Notes under the pieces: model-generated
What the model was told of the DNA's origin: nothing
What the model saw: the letters and a program-made list of their open reading frames with translations, nothing else
Databases searched by the model: none
Made by a program: the position numbers and the translations under genes
Assembly: GCF_000090795.2 (NCBI RefSeq)
Contig: NW_003547203.1
Span: 1 to 22,887 of the forward strand
DNA from: Amphimedon queenslandica
Taxonomy: Eukaryota > Porifera > Demospongiae > Haplosclerida > Niphatidae
Direction: 5' to 3'
DNA length: 22,887 nt
Shown: positions 10,315 to 20,589 of the stretch, in pieces
How the letters are laid out: each line of letters opens with the position of its first letter
How positions within the stretch are numbered: position 1 is the first letter of the stretch

Positions 10315-10625
10315 ATACTATAGGCTTAAACACTAGATATTCATGTAATTATATAATAAGTGGCATTAGTAGCAATGTGATCAAGTAACTGATTGCATGT
10401 CAATAAGAGACAAACAAGAGACTTCCTACACAAAACAATATGTGCTACATGCAAATGTTATTAGCTAAGTGTAGTTGCATGAATAGGTGTGGTAACAATT
10501 AACTGATTTAATTTAGTATTAATTTGTATCACTTTCAGTATTGAATTGCTACAGATTTTATTTATTTACTACAAATTATGTGGTTAAATGTGAGTATTAC
10601 TAAAGATATAATGATAACAGTAAAC
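10315..10625. other. Convergent intergenic gap
   Basis: This contains the 3' UTRs of HSPBAP1 (+) and the TRIM-NHL gene (-). No other gene is seen. Overlapping AATAAA signals for the minus-strand gene lie at 10557-10566. Confidence 0.6.
10557..10566 (-). terminator. Polyadenylation signals of the TRIM-NHL gene
   Basis: Two overlapping AATAAA hexamers on the minus strand lie about 60-70 nt after the TRIM-NHL stop codon. Confidence 0.5.
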
Positions 10626-12667
10626 TTAATAAACAAAAAGTTTGTTGGTTCTATAATCACAAACATACAAGAATCCATCTTCATCAAGCTTTAATCCTTT
10701 TAAATAAACTTTACTGCCATGACAGTCCAAACGACTAATGAACCCACCCTCACTAGTGAAGACTGAAATACAATGATTGCCCAATTCACTAACATACACT
10801 AGACTAGTAGGTTTAGCTGCAGTGTCTATTGTTATACCTATTGGACTTTTAAGCTGTCCAGAACCATATCTTTTATTTCCAAACTGACCTACAAATTTTT
10901 TATCTGGAGAGAACTTTTGTATGCGATCATTATCGCAATCAGCAACATATACTAATCCCTGACTGTCAATGGCAATGTCACGTGGAGATTTAAACTGTCC
11001 ATTAGCTGATCCTTTACTGCCAAATGAATGAGAGAATGTTAGATCAGGATTCAAGACTTGTATACGATGATTATTTTCATCAGCAACATAAATTTGTCCT
11101 GTTACTGGAGAAATAGCAATACCATCAGGACACTTAAATTGCAGTGGTCCACTGCCTTCCTCACCAACAGACATTTGATCAAATCCATTCATACTTATTT
11201 TTTGAATCCTATGATTATCAGATACAAGAATACATTTGTCTGGAGTAATGGCTAAACCACAAGGAGAAGAAAACTTGACATTACCACTTCCTCCTTTCCC
11301 TCCTAATGATTTCACTTTCTTTCCTTCTCTATCCAGTATTGTTACACAGTCATCAGCACACTCAGTTATTATAACATGATCATCACATACAGCAACTCCC
11401 CAGGGACCTTTAAGTTCAGTTATAACCTGTACTGGTCCTGGCGTAATGTTATCCTGGTATGGATTGATAGGAATGACTAATGAGGTATCCTCAAGGTGTA
11501 CATCACCTACTTGTACTTTACTGTATGAGTACCACTGGTTGAAAGGTTACACTGTATTTTATACACTCCAGGATCAGTGCTGGTGGTAGTGACAGTAGTG
11601 TGAATGGGTTTACCTTTCCCATCTGGAACTAAACTACACCTGAAAGAAGAGACAGGGTGATACAAACGAGATGAATCTGGTGCCTCCATTGATAGTGAAA
11701 ATGAAATTTTTTTCATTTTTGGTAGGCGTTCAAAGCAACTGATTTTTTTTAGTCTGCATTGTTGTAATGTAGTAGATGAATAGGTCACAATATCTCCAAT
11801 GTGATGTAGTGGTTTGATATCTTTGCTTAGTTCAAAGTCAGCTTTCTCCTTTGGATGTAACTCCTCTACATTGATCAGTACAGTAATGTCGCTTATACAC
11901 TCCATCATCTGTTTCTTAGATCTTAGGACTTGTTGAGGACTGCCTGTCTTCAGTTTCTGTTCCACATCATTTTTAACTTTGTCCAGAAGACTCAAATTCA
12001 ATTTTGCTGATTCTATTTGCTCTGACAGCACTTTTAACTTTGCATCAACGACCCTTTTTGCTTGCTCAGTCAGTTTCCTCTCTGACTGACGAAGAACATT
12101 CATCATTTCTTCAACCATATCATGTATTTCTTCTAAGATTCCTTCCCCTTTCCGTCTGATTTCATCCTCTCTCTCTGCTAGAGCAGATTGGACCTTTTTG
12201 AGCACTTCCTTCTTTCCCTCAATTGATAGGAGACATTCTTTTACCTTTTCACAGTGCTTAGTAAAATTTTCTTTATTTATTAATTCACGCTCATGATTTT
12301 CAGGATGTTGAATTGAACAGTGGTAACAGATAACTGTATCACATGTATTACAAAAGATGTCCAATGGCATTCTATGATCACTACATGTAGGAATTGGGGG
12401 CTTTTTTATTAAACTCTCCAGGTTGTTTGCAAGAATTGCTACTGGAAAGGGTCTTTCCTCCGTAAGACGACGACAAATGGGACAATAGAAGTAATAGGCC
12501 TCATTTATCTTATTCAAAGGCATTCCTTCCAGACACGTCTGACAGAAAACATGTTGACAAGGTAAAGCCTTAGGGTCAGTATATACTTCATGACACACAG
12601 GACAGGTAACCAGCTCCTCAATCTTTTCTTTTGGGACAAGACCATGAGATGATGGGTTGGCTGCCAT
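10626..12667 (-). CDS. TRIM-NHL protein (RING, B-box, coiled coil, filamin, NHL), one frameshift
   Basis: Intronless. From the ATG at 12667 (good context, AAAATGG), 386 residues read to a stop at 11507. The RING has C22, C25, C37, H39, C42, C45, C62, C65; B-box 2 has C95, H98, C106, C109, C114, C117, H121, H125. A coiled coil covers ~135-270. A filamin/ABP280-like domain starts ~290 and is cut before its last strand. The frame one base over, open from about 11521 to 10626, continues that strand and then gives six NHL-type repeats (for example GQIYVADENNHRIQVLN, GLVYVADCDNDRIQKFS). One missing base near 11517-11520 explains everything. Family members such as TRIM2/3/71 are E3 ubiquitin ligases whose NHL propeller binds RNA or protein. 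Sponges carry many. Either an assembly error or a recent inactivation. Confidence 0.85.
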
Positions 12668-13010
12668 TTTGGTGTCAACAAAATAAAGAAGTTGAATGAA
12701 GGTAAGAAACGCAAAAGAAAAGGATGATATAGAAGAAGTAGATCTGACTGACTGCATGAGTGGGAAGAGAAGGAAATTATTATAGTGAACAAGAATAATT
12801 AAATACATGCCAGCTCACTATGGCTACCAGTAGTAGTAGTACAGTCAGCAAAAGAACAAATGTACTCTTGAGTTATTTGAAGTCAGGTTAATACAAGCAA
12901 TTACAACACTATACTCATTGTAAATCAATTACTGCTAAAGGATATAGTGCTATCACTAGTGACTGCAAATGTGGTACTTTTCCACTTGTTTCAACTCAAT
13001 ACTATTTACA
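12668..13010. other. Upstream region of the TRIM-NHL gene
   Basis: The minus-strand frame stays open upstream of the chosen ATG to 12808 with two further ATGs, but the added residues are hydrophobic/serine-rich and do not belong to a RING protein. No promoter motif is recognised. Toward 12970 similarity to the HSPBAP1 exon 5 region begins faintly. Confidence 0.45.
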
Positions 13011-13065
13011 GGTTATTAAAACATCAGATTATATCAATATCCTAGCTAGTAAAGAAGTGCTGAGG
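13011..13065 (+). pseudogene. Remnant of HSPBAP1 last exon
   Basis: About 55 bp resemble the middle of HSPBAP1 exon 5 (ATCAGATTATATCAATATCC and CTAGTAAAGAAGTGCTGAG against the functional exon). It is preceded by a weakly similar GGTACTTTTCCACTTG. No open frame of useful length remains. It directly abuts the duplicate of the membrane-protein gene 3' end. Confidence 0.6.
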
Positions 13066-13073
13066 TAAAATGC

Positions 13074-13434
13074 CATACCCATAGATATTATATTACATAA
13101 AATATATTGTCTAGTATTATTATCATCTAATTATCTATGTCACACCACAATTTATAATTAAACCACAATCTACTTTAATAAACAATTACATAATTGTTTT
13201 AAAAAATTAATGACTAAGCAATGCACACCATACTACACCATATCTAATATCACTAATATTTATGCAACACACACAAACACACAAAAATTGTCTAAATTGA
13301 CTCAAGCAGTGGTTCACGAAGCTGAGGCACATCAACAGAACTTTCCATTGAAGTGCGAGAATCCCTTGAGCTATTAATGGCGGTGTAATATTGGAAAGAT
13401 TTTTATTCTTCTTGTGCTTGATCTTGTCACATTG
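13074..13434 (-). pseudogene. Partial copy of the membrane-protein gene 3' end
   Basis: This is nearly identical to 19762-20120, covering the C-terminal ~40 codons and the 3' flank of the gene at 19981-20589. The tail motif SSVDVPQLREPLLESI is still readable. A 2-base net insertion around 13382-13387 breaks the frame, and similarity stops before the membrane segments. It is a nonfunctional segmental duplicate. Confidence 0.8.
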
Positions 13435-13811
13435 TGTTTGATCAGCTCATATATCTCAAGAACTATAAATACTACCACTACTATATATAGCGACCTTGTT
13501 ACCAGTAGGTAAAGGACAAGGTATATGCAAGAGAAGCTAAATTGTCATACTGTAAAAATTTTTTGTACACTATGACAAGACAAAAAATATTTCCACTTGG
13601 AATTTTTTTGAAACAAAAAATTTTTGTATGAAAAAGGGCAACTGATCACTAAAATATCAAAATCAACTACATAATGAACTAAAGCCTATTGCTACAATAG
13701 CTTAACAACTATGAAATCTAATAATGTCTGTTCTTGATTAAAATGTTCATTATCCTATTAAAGGAAGAGGAATTTGATGGGAATGATCTTATTAAACTTA
13801 CAGTGTTCAAT
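13435..13811. other. Noncoding gap downstream of the astacin gene
   Basis: AT-rich with A/T homopolymers. No gene or named repeat is recognised. It contains the presumed 3' UTR of the astacin gene. Confidence 0.45.
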
Positions 13812-16386
13812 TCAATAATTAAGGCAGCGAACACTAACATCTTCATAGTGACGACAGTTGTGTTCACCAATAGGAGTACTGCGACAATGAGTGATTTGTG
13901 CTTCTCTACCAGTACACTGTACATCATCCATCAATATTGGAAGAGTACCCTGTCCATAGCGAGCACGAGGATAGACACAACTAGCTCTCCTGTATCCTAG
14001 TTGACGACAGACGACATGTGCATCATTTATATCAAAATAATCATCACAGACGGTCCCCCAACGACCTTCAGCATACACTTCCAAGCGGCCAACAGCACAT
14101 CTGCTAGTAATTCTACCACCAACAAGACGAACATTTTCTATAAACATAAAGGACTAACAATGATATTATTTTACTTGATATACTTACTCTGGCATGTTAC
14201 ACTAGCATCTTCATAATGACCACAGTTATGAGTACCAATAGTCCTCATAGGACATGCAAAAGGACTGTACTCATTACCAGCACAACGTAGATCATCCATT
14301 ACTATTGGACCACTTCCCTGCCCAAATCGAGCTCTATGGTATGTTGCAGCAACATCAGGAAAACCCAAATATTTGCAAATGACACGACCATCATTGTGAC
14401 CAAAATAATCATCACAGACAGTTCCCCACCGTTCATCCCAGTACACTTCAACTCTTCCTTCATATGATCCTCTTCCTCCAACTAATCGAAGTGCTCTTTC
14501 TAAATTGATAACACTTACATTAGTTTAGCATTTTTTCATACAAATTACCTGGGCAGTATCGAATATTGACATGATGTATATCATACATTGACATCCTGTC
14601 TCTCTGGCCAATGGTGACGCTTGCATCAGGTATTGGTACAATTGTACACCGACGATTTTTACTGAAAGCATATCTACCATAATGCATCAATGAAAGATAA
14701 TCATATGGTAGAGATTGACTGTCAGAATTAGTATGTCGGTTAAAATTTCTTGCATATCCGCTTCCTATATCAGTAATAGTTCATTGGAATAATATTTAAA
14801 TTAGTAAATGTACTTATATTCCTAGTTATTATTCTGACATATCTGTCTCTGTCAGCTCGTGATTGTTCATGATATCTCCCAAGTGCATGCATTATCTCAT
14901 GAGCAGGGACTGCACGACTGCAACCACTAGATAATGAGATTCGCTGAGGTCTAGCATTACGTAATTTACCAATATAGGACCAGCAACTGGAATCATAATT
15001 GAAAATTTTAAAACTATAGTTTAAACAGAGCTTACCCTCCACTACTGACAAATTGGATGTAATCATAATTATAGCTTCGCTTTGGAGTAAATCTCAAACA
15101 AGTGTGTTGATGGAACATTCGAATTGAATTGGTTAAGGCATTTCTTTCACTTGTAGCTACATAAAATCAAATTTCATTATGTATAACACTTATACAAATG
15201 TTACTAACCAACTCCACTAATTGTGTATGGAATAGTCCTTGACCATTTGCCGTGACCACGAAGCCATGCTTCTGAATTGACTAATCCATCCCACCCATCA
15301 CGCTTGAAAAGTGCAGCCTGCTCTGGAGTCATTTTGATATCTCCCTCTACAATATCTTTGCCACTACTATACTCTCCACCTAAAATAATGGCATAATTAT
15401 TGGTTGGTACCGCCCAGTCACATGTTCTCGCGGCTCTCAAAGGACTTGAGGATGCTTCTCTTGGCTGTCTGTGCTCTGCTCTCTAAGTTCATATCTACTG
15501 CTGCTCTCTGCTTTTAGAAGGCCGTTTAGTTTAGGAGGCTCTTCGCTCAATTCGCCGTCGAGCTACTGTCCTCAGTGCTGCTTGACCATGGGCGCTGGTA
15601 TAAACTGGGTGGGTTTGCGCATGCACAACGAAGGAGCAGCGAACTACCTACGCAACAGTAGAGTACAGGGTAGCTACTTAGCTTTTTTTTTTTCGCACTG
15701 TGTACTGTAGCTAACATACTTAAATTAGCTGGTACTTGTGTAACTTCTTCTGTTACTGCAAAAGATTATTAAAATGAATACTATTGTGCATTTCAGACTG
15801 TTTTGACTCACATTCGGCTACCAGCTCCGTCTTGAAGTTATCCTTTTCATCATCTTCATTTTTGTTACCGCTGTTCTTGTAATCTTCATCTTTGTTACTG
15901 TTTTTGTCATCTTCATCTTTATCTTCATGGTCCGCTTCTTGGTTATCTGTGTTCTTGTCATGATTATCATCAAAATCTAGTTCATCCTTCTTGTCATCAT
16001 CTAGGTCATCTTTCTTGTCATCATCTAGGTCATCCTTCTTCTCTTCATCTTCACCAAGATCTAAATTGCTTTCTTCATTGTCTTCTGGCTTGCCGAGTTC
16101 TAGATTGCTTTCTTCCTTGTCTTCTGGCTTGCCGAGTTCTAGATTGCTTTCTTCCTTGTCTTCTGGCTTGACTGCTGGTGGATGATCTATATCACACAAA
16201 AAGATTAATTCATTTTTATATGACCTCTTCATAACTTACCATCATTTTTGTCTGGCCCAGGGCCACTCCAGCTGCGTTTAGAAGCTAAAGAACATGGATG
16301 ATATCTGAGCTTTAGTGCATTAAAACTTTACTTGGGCTACAGTTAGCAGTTGCAAGCAAAAGAACAAGCAGAGCTAGCCTAATCAT
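13812..16386 (-). CDS. Secreted astacin metalloprotease with acidic repeats and two SRCR domains
   Basis: Ten exons keep frame (5' to 3'): 16332-16386, 16240-16284, 15812-16186, 15720-15755, 15209-15379, 15036-15156, 14814-14986, 14549-14764, 14188-14499, 13812-14137; 609 residues. Residues 1-~17 are a signal peptide (MIRLALLVLLLATANC). Residues 34-159 are highly acidic, with KPEDKEESNLELG and KKDDLDDD repeats. A pro-segment has VEGDI, matching the FxGD aspartate-switch position (Asp184) but with Val for Phe. The catalytic domain has HEIMHALGRYHE (297-308) and Met-turn SLMHY (350-354), so zinc ligands and the general base are intact. SRCR domains occupy ~398-501 and 502-609, one exon each, with paired cysteines and WGTVCDDYF. 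It likely acts outside the cell on matrix or recognition substrates (inference). All introns but one are phase 1. Confidence 0.9.
15410..15700. other. CpG-rich block inside the astacin intron 4
   Basis: This 290-bp part of the intron at 15380-15719 is visibly richer in G+C and CpG than its surroundings. It holds TATAAA (around 15600), an NRF1-like GCGCATGCAC, and on the minus strand a CCAAT box near exon 5. On the plus strand an ATG at 15452 opens a 21-codon frame with a signal-peptide-like start (MLLLAVCALLS). It may be an internal promoter or an inserted segment; neither is proven. Confidence 0.35.
15975..16180 (-). repeat. In-frame coding tandem repeats in astacin exon 3
   Basis: Two adjacent minisatellites. 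One is a 39-bp unit at 16089-16127 and 16128-16166, with a diverged copy at about 16050-16088, encoding 13 residues each. The other is a 24-bp unit, about three copies at 15975-16040, encoding KKDDLDDD. Both unit lengths are multiples of three, so copy changes preserve frame. Confidence 0.85.
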
Positions 16387-16432
16387 GATTGCACAGTACA
16401 CGCAAGTAGTGAATCATAGACTGAATCTACTG

Positions 16433-16441
16433 CTTTATATA
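16433..16441 (-). promoter_or_regulatory. TATA box of the astacin gene
   Basis: TATATAAAG on the minus strand lies 47-55 bp upstream of the astacin ATG, which would place transcription start about 20 bp before the ATG. Confidence 0.5.
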
Positions 16442-16448
16442 GTAACAG

Positions 16449-16482
16449 CATAGATATTAGAGTAAATACTCTAATATCTATG
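16449..16482. repeat. Perfect 16-bp hairpin upstream of the astacin TATA box
   Basis: CATAGATATTAGAGTA (16449-16464) and its exact complement (16467-16482) are separated by AA. It sits just upstream of the TATA-like box. CATAGATATT-type sequence also occurs at 1322, 13079, 19769 and 19173, so this may be a piece of a dispersed repeat. Confidence 0.8.
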
Positions 16483-17636
16483 GTAACAGATGCAATAACA
16501 TCCTGTCTAAGTTATATATAGAATAATTAACTGTATAGATCTATTTGCAAGTCTGCAGATCTCTACAAATTATAAAGCTAAGTTTCAAAATATTGCTGGC
16601 TTTTTCACTTACTGAAGATCTTTATATTAAATTGTAGCACAGCTGTTTACAGACCTTGCAAACTGCACTGGCAGTTACAAAGGTGGGCTGTTTGTTTAAT
16701 GTGGCCACCTCAATTTAGACATGCAGTCTCCTTTGAAGCTCATAGATTGGTTTATGAATTGGCTTGCAAGGTCTGTGCAATTTGCTGTATGCCTTGCTGA
16801 GGACATTAATTTGCCTTATGAATAAGAAAGCAATTTTTCTTGATATATGAAAATTCAAATCTCTTGTACTGATGTAACCTTTTCTATTAGTGTAATAATG
16901 CCTGTAGCCGGCTACCTTTCTTTTGCCTATTTGTAATATTACATGGGAAGCTAATCATTTAATTTGGTAATCTGCATGATCTTGAAATTGATCAGAACCA
17001 GGCTAACATATAGTGTAAAACATTAAGAGGCTGCATGTGTTTATGCCAACTATAGCTCAACAGATGTGTGTGTGGTCTCTGCAATACATGTTATTATTAA
17101 TGTGTGTATATGCATAGGTAATTGTTTATAGTACATAGTAAACCATATGCTGCATGGTTGTGATATGACAGTAATTATGGTTAATCATCATAGTTTCCAC
17201 CTATTATTCATTCATTTAGTAATAATATCTTACTAAGTCACGTAAGATATCATTATAGTAATAAATAATGAGTAGTAAGTGCATGGAACACCATATAGCT
17301 TATAACTAGGAAGTAAAAATAGGCTTAATACTGGAGATGTACATAATCTTGAAATTGATGAGAAAATGCTATTTTGGATTTTGGTGCACATGCATCTTAA
17401 TAAAGTATTATCATCATTGACTTATTGCTTATCTTTCTCATGCACTTGCCAATGTTAGTATATTGGTAATTGTAAGGTGACAATGTTCATGCCAGTGATT
17501 CTTTCATGGGAAGTGGTAATACAGAAACCATTACAATATTACCAGATTAGTTGATCAATAGTATCATTAAAAGCTAGTCTGCACAGTATATACACATAGT
17601 CCTGCCTTATAGAGTACATAAACAATAGTGCTGTAT

Positions 17637-18074
17637 CTTGTACTGACTGACAGTTGTAATCTTGATGCATACATTTTTTGTGCCGGGAGGATTTGTAGTA
17701 CAGTAACAACATGGCAAGTAAGAGGAATAGCAAGTAGGAGGATAATTATGACAATCACAGTAGTTACTCTACAATAATTGTCATAATTATATTAGGGTGA
17801 TAAGGAAACTTAATGGAAATTTATTGAGCACTCTTGTACTGACGGTTGTAACCTTTATGCATACATTTTTGTGGATTTGTAGCAGTAACAATGAGGCAAG
17901 TAGGAGGATAATTATGACAATCACAATAGTTACTTGAGAATAATTGTTGTAATTATATTAGGGTGATAAGGAAACTTACTAGAAACTTAATTATCACCCT
18001 AGGATAATTATAAAAATTATATTAGCTTCATAGGTGAGTTGGAGGATAATTATGACAATTACAATAGTTACTCC
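17637..18074. repeat. Tandem repeat of about 196 bp, two units plus a partial third
   Basis: Unit 1 (17637-17832) and unit 2 (17833 to about 17992) share CTTGTACTGAC, GCATACATTTTT, GGATTTGTAG, GGAGGATAATTATGACAATC and ATTAGGGTGATAAGGAAACT in order. A partial third unit at 18002-18074 repeats the GGAGGATAATTATGACAAT portion. Units also contain internal foldbacks (ATAATTATGACAAT against ATTGTCATAATTAT). No coding content. Confidence 0.8.
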
Positions 18075-18723
18075 CATCATCTGTCTCCCGAATGTAAAAT
18101 AATTTAATTATTGTAGACATATTACATACTACACAATAGTCTAGTTGTGAATTATATTACTCATTACAGGTGGTACATGTAGCTGTATTTAAGACTATCA
18201 TAATAATGTAGTACAACCTATAGTCTTGTTTTTATTGCATTAATTAAGATTTTAGATCTATTTACATAATGTATGTATACACTCTAATTGCTTGACATGC
18301 AGGTCTATTTCCCAACTTTATGTTACTCAACCATGACATTTTGTTACTGATTGGCCCACAATAGATAGATCAACTACATTCATGATTACAATAGCTAGCT
18401 TAGCTATGCCCATTTTCAATTAATAATACATTGATGTTCAAGATTATACTTTAGAGTAGAACTATATAGGAGCTTTTTGGTAATGCTTAGATTAGATCTG
18501 TAGTATCGTCTGTATGTGAAAAAGACTACTTGCATGGTTCATTAACAAACATTTCCTATTATAATAACTTTCTTTTGGCCTAGCCTATATAACCCACACT
18601 TTGCATAGGCCACTACTGTTGTATGTGATTCATTTGACAAAATTTGGCTATCATTGCTTTACTATTGCTTAACATGGACTGTGCTATACAGTCAAGTCTT
18701 CGTACTTGACTGATTGTGATTAT
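18075..18723. other. AT-rich intergenic DNA
   Basis: No gene, RNA or clear repeat is recognised here. Confidence 0.45.
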
Positions 18724-18915
18724 AATTGACAAAAGGTATCATTTGGCAGAGTTACTAAGTTTATCATTATAATGAAAAAGTTCAGTTGCAAAAGTTACAT
18801 AGGAACTTTTTGCATTCTGTGCAAAAATTTCTTATCATCGGAGCACAGGAAGTTGGATTTTTGCCATTATAAAAATGAATTTTATAATCCAGGCATAAGG
18901 TACCTTTTGTCAATT
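18724..18915. mobile_element. MITE-like element with 17-bp inverted ends
   Basis: AATTGACAAAAGGTATC at the left end and AATTGACAAAAGGTACC inverted at the right end differ at one base, enclosing 192 bp without coding capacity. The target duplication is not clear, so the family is undetermined. Confidence 0.6.
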
Positions 18916-19761
18916 TTAGTCAAAATTTGTGCTGGTCAAAATTGAGGGATCTATTCATATGGGAATATTTAAACCAGGGAAAGCAGGGGCATTGCCCTGG
19001 TAAAGTTGACAGGACAGGACCAAAAATTTAATTCTCAAAAAGTTATTATTGTCAAAGGTGGCAATAGCCGCAATACTGTCTGTTACCACCCCCAGTGTTA
19101 TTATAGGTAATGTTAATTAACTACTAGTTAACTGACATATATTAATGGTTAATTAATTTCAATTAATAATATAGCATAGATAATAGAGTTAATATCTATG
19201 TAATATCTATGTATGTATCTAGTAATAGATAATATCTATGTACGTAAAATGGTGTAATAGATATGCCCATGGATCATCTATTAGTAATGCTATAGCGTTA
19301 CTAAAGTAGAATCATGGATAGTAGAGGAGGAGAAAGTCCATTCTATTATAGTCCATTCTTTTTTTCAAAAATTTGTTAGTTATTAAAAATGCTCGTAAAT
19401 TCAGAATTTGAGCTCAAAGCTTTCTTGAACATCAATATGCACCAGAAAATGTGATAAAATTGGGTGTGATTTAATAGCCAAAAGGGGCTATTTTTGCAAA
19501 AGTTTGCTATTCATTAAAATGATCATAACCCCAGTAACTTTAGTTGAAGTCAGCTCAAAACTTTATTATGGTAGCTAATTTAATTTTACACCATTGATAG
19601 TAAGTGCATGGCTCATGACCATGTCCAGTGCTTTACCTCTCAATATACTATCAAGTAAAGCTAAATTAACTTAAGCTACATACATACTCAAGTGCATATA
19701 CTTTACTGAAGCCATGCTGAAACATTATTTATGAAAAAAGGAGGTCTTTTAATTAACTAAC
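18916..19761. other. Intergenic, diverged repeats
   Basis: No gene is seen. TAATATCTATGTA-type units repeat at 19183-19245. Two segments near 19360 and 19490 share a loose pattern (CAAAAGTTTGCTATTCATTAAAATG-like, then GAGCTCAAAGCTTT-like), suggesting an old direct duplication. Confidence 0.35.
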
Positions 19762-19980
19762 CATACCCATAGATATTATATTACATAAAATATATTGTCT
19801 AGTATTATTATCATGTAGTATTATTATCTATGTCACATCACAATTTATAATTAAACCACAATCTACTTCAATAAACAATTACATAATTGTTTTTAAAAAT
19901 TAATGATTAAGCAATGCACACCATACTACACCATATCTAATATTACTATTGTGTAATAAACACAAACACACAAAAATTGT

Positions 19981-20589
19981 CTAAATTGACTCAAGCAGTG
20001 GTTCACGAAGCTGAGGCACATCAACAGAACTTTCCATTGAAGTGCGAGAATCCCTTGAGCTATTAATGGCAGCAATATTGGAAAGATTTTTATCCTTCTT
20101 GTGCTTGATCTTGTCACATTTACTAAAGCAGCACCCCAGCTTGTACAAGGCATAAATGTGATAGGTCATTATGCATAAGAACCCTAACAAACTCAGTGAA
20201 AGCATGATGGCAATTCCATTTTTAGCACCTTTTCTTGTAATAGCATGACTTCTAATTTCACTGTCATCACCAATAGTTCCAGCAATTATGTAGAATATTA
20301 TTAAAAGAAGCATAAAGTAGCAAGCATCAAGCATGTGGATGATTTTTTTCTTGTAAACAGACCCAAAACTCAGTGTGACTAGTAATATGGCGATAACAGC
20401 AACAGAGATGCTTATTATATTACTGCTACTTGTTGTAACTATTGCTATGGCTATTATTATCCTTGCAACAAGTAACAGACCAGGCCAGAACCGGAAAATA
20501 TCAGTATGTGGGCCAGCATAAGCATCAAAGAATGGCTTCAATTTAATAAAGAGTCTAGTACCAATACTCCACTTAGAGCATATTTTCAA
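19981..20589 (-). CDS. 5'-truncated multi-pass membrane protein fragment
   Basis: An intact frame of 202 codons ends in TAG at 19981. It begins next to an in-frame TAA with no convincing ATG. Four hydrophobic spans are visible (residues ~35-52, 58-78, 86-106, 124-149). A conserved-looking juxtamembrane motif KPFFDAYAGP...FWPGLLL precedes them, and a charged cytoplasmic-type tail ends REPLLESI. This looks like the C-terminal membrane module of a larger sponge cell-surface protein; I recognise the style but cannot name the family with certainty. Its 5' edge coincides with the start of the HSPBAP1 copy at 20586, so the gene appears cut by a rearrangement. Its 3' end is duplicated at 13074-13434. 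It is possibly an expressed exon, but likely a gene remnant. Confidence 0.55.
   Translation of the reverse strand: MKICSKWSIGTRLFIKLKPFFDAYAGPHTDIFRFWPGLLLVARIIIAIAIVTTSSSNIISISVAVIAILLVTLSFGSVYKKKIIHMLDACYFMLLLIIFYIIAGTIGDDSEIRSHAITRKGAKNGIAIMLSLSLLGFLCIMTYHIYALYKLGCCFSKCDKIKHKKDKNLSNIAAINSSRDSRTSMESSVDVPQLREPLLESI

Larger units (their letters stand above)
16387..17636. other. Noncoding region upstream of the astacin gene
   Basis: No gene is seen. It contains the TATA-like box and perfect hairpin described separately, and a loose inverted pair ACAGACCTTGCAA (about 16649) with TTGCAAGGTCTGT (about 16764). The rest is AT-rich without recognisable content. Confidence 0.45.

Noticed and set aside
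12668..12808. Upstream start of the TRIM-NHL protein
   Set aside because: In-frame ATGs exist, but the extra residues resemble untranslated sequence and the ATG at 12667 has a better context and a typical TRIM N-terminus.
15380..15440. Astacin exon 5 extending upstream of 15379
   Set aside because: The open frame continues, but an AG at the expected phase precedes GTGGAG and the added residues do not fit the prodomain.
17539..17758. Two minus-strand frames of about 63 codons
   Set aside because: They lie within the tandem repeat and have no recognisable product.
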